DNA from: 66-474 sp035547895
Lineage (GTDB): Bacteria > Pseudomonadota > Gammaproteobacteria > Xanthomonadales > Rhodanobacteraceae
NCBI GenBank assembly: GCA_035547895.1
Contig: DASZTT010000259.1
Coordinates: 1-7,375, forward strand
Reading direction: 5' to 3'
DNA: 7,375 nt
The notes beneath the pieces are model-generated. The model was given only the letters and a program-made list of their open reading frames with translations. It was not told the origin of the DNA and searched no databases. A program made the position numbers and the translations under genes. Every line of letters begins with the position of its first letter. The first letter of the stretch is position 1. Shown here piece by piece: positions 7,115-7,375 of the stretch.

Positions 7115-7162
7115 CATCCTCGCACGTGGCCGGGCAATCAAGAACGGCAAATGACATGGTGC

Positions 7163-7212
7163 GACAGTCTGACTCGAACAGCGCACGTAAGCGCATGATT
7201 CTACAGACTGTC
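7163..7212. other. Long-armed inverted repeat in the distal copy
   Basis: GACAGTCTG (7163-7171) and CAGACTGTC (7204-7212) are perfect 9-bp complements flanking 32 nt. Inside, GCGC (7181-7184) and GCGC (7191-7194) could form a smaller nested stem. There is no T-tract, so an intrinsic terminator is unlikely on either strand. It lies in the part of the distal copy without a counterpart in the proximal copy. Function unknown. Confidence 0.45.
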
Positions 7213-7262
7213 TCCCATTGCCTGCGCGAAATGTACGCACAAAGTTACGCACAGTTTGCGCT

Positions 7263-7278
7263 TGTGACCCATGTCACA
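7263..7278. promoter_or_regulatory. Crp/Clp-type binding site
   Basis: The sequence TGTGACCCATGTCACA is a perfect TGTGA-N6-TCACA palindrome, the consensus bound by E. coli CRP and by the Xanthomonas homologue Clp, whose DNA binding is relieved by c-di-GMP. It lies just downstream of the TATGAT hexamer at 7296-7291 on the minus strand, a position suited to repression of a promoter there, or it may activate a promoter firing in another direction. The match is seen; the regulator and effect are inferred. Confidence 0.6.
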
Positions 7279-7375
7279 GAGCTACGACGAATCATAACGG
7301 GTTCCGGACCTGCCCACGGGTCCAGCACCCGCGGTCTTGCAGGAATTTCCCTACACGTCGCAAGGCGGATGCCAG

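Larger units (their letters stand above)
7153..7343 (-). repeat. Distal copy of the duplicated intergenic segment
   Basis: Starts with the identical 13-mer GACATGGTGCGAC (7153-7165) and ends near CTTGCAGG (7336-7343). Compared with the proximal copy, the spacer between the first two shared blocks is longer (48 versus 26 bp) and carries an extra inverted repeat. The conserved block is 7214-7266, with the 20-mer at 7237-7256. ATCATA (7291-7296) gives TATGAT on the minus strand. The shared part fits duplication of one promoter/leader region; the extra elements fit later divergence. It could also belong to a dispersed intergenic repeat family. Confidence 0.72.
6922..7375. other. Gene-poor intergenic region upstream of the Hpt gene
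   Basis: About 450 bp with no convincing coding region on either strand. It holds two diverged copies of one regulatory-looking segment, a Crp/Clp-type palindrome, TATGAT hexamers facing the Hpt gene, and several inverted repeats, each listed separately. Very short ATG frames begin inside the shared GACATGGTGCGAC block on the minus strand (14 codons at 6955, 29 codons at 7157), but neither has a ribosome-binding site. Whether a divergent gene begins beyond 7375 cannot be seen. Confidence 0.6.

Noticed and set aside
7068..7157. 29-codon ATG frame in the distal copy, and a 14-codon one at 6955, as small genes or upstream peptides
   Set aside because: Neither has a ribosome-binding site, the peptides are unrelated after the first two residues, and the ATG comes from the shared 13-bp DNA block.
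7306..7323. GGACC-N8-GGTCC hairpin near the right edge as a terminator of an outside gene
   Set aside because: The stem is short, no T-tract follows on either strand, and it lies just upstream of the TATGAT hexamer.
6951..7343. Repeats as a CRISPR-like array
   Set aside because: Only two diverged copies, with unit spacing above 200 bp and no cas gene; this does not fit an array.

Overview
The window is about 7.4 kb of GC-rich chromosomal DNA from a gammaproteobacterium. It is probably of the Xanthomonadales/Lysobacterales group (Xanthomonadaceae or Rhodanobacteraceae). Two things point there: the YebC N-terminus (MGRGPSIAGRKN rather than the enterobacterial MAGHSKWAN), and the order aspS-yebC-ruvC-ruvA. 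Every gene I can support is on the minus strand, so the genes read from right to left. Genus cannot be fixed from this sequence.

Right edge, 6922-7375: about 450 bp without a convincing gene. It holds a diverged tandem duplication. Two copies start 202-224 bp apart and share a 13-bp block, a 53-bp block (48/53 identical, including a perfect 20-bp run) and a TATGAT -10-like hexamer oriented toward the genes. The distal copy also has a perfect TGTGA-N6-TCACA site (the Crp/Clp consensus) and a 9-bp inverted repeat that the proximal copy lacks. This is the most unusual part of the window.

Middle, 3619-6921: three genes. The first is a small stand-alone histidine phosphotransfer (Hpt) protein. 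The second is an arginase with its full manganese-ligand set. The third is a membrane-anchored protein with two transmembrane helices, three PAS-like regions and a GGDEF domain, predicted to be a c-di-GMP synthase with a degenerate inhibitory site. The Hpt gene and arginase are 68 bp apart and may be co-transcribed. The GGDEF gene follows after 163 bp containing two small hairpins and an ambiguous start region.

Left part, 1-3438: aspartyl-tRNA synthetase, then after 157 bp the tightly coupled cluster yebC-ruvC-ruvA (a 2-bp gap, then a 4-bp ATGA overlap). YebC is a translation/regulatory factor. RuvC and RuvA are the Holliday-junction resolvase and the junction-binding subunit of the branch-migration complex; ruvA runs off the left end and ruvB would be expected beyond it. 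This part is conserved housekeeping.

I found no rRNA, tRNA, CRISPR array, insertion sequence or phage gene. Most of the window is ordinary chromosome. The points worth a second look are the duplicated regulatory region with its Clp-like site, the orphan Hpt beside arginase, the diguanylate cyclase with a lost I-site, and the His30 variant of AspRS.
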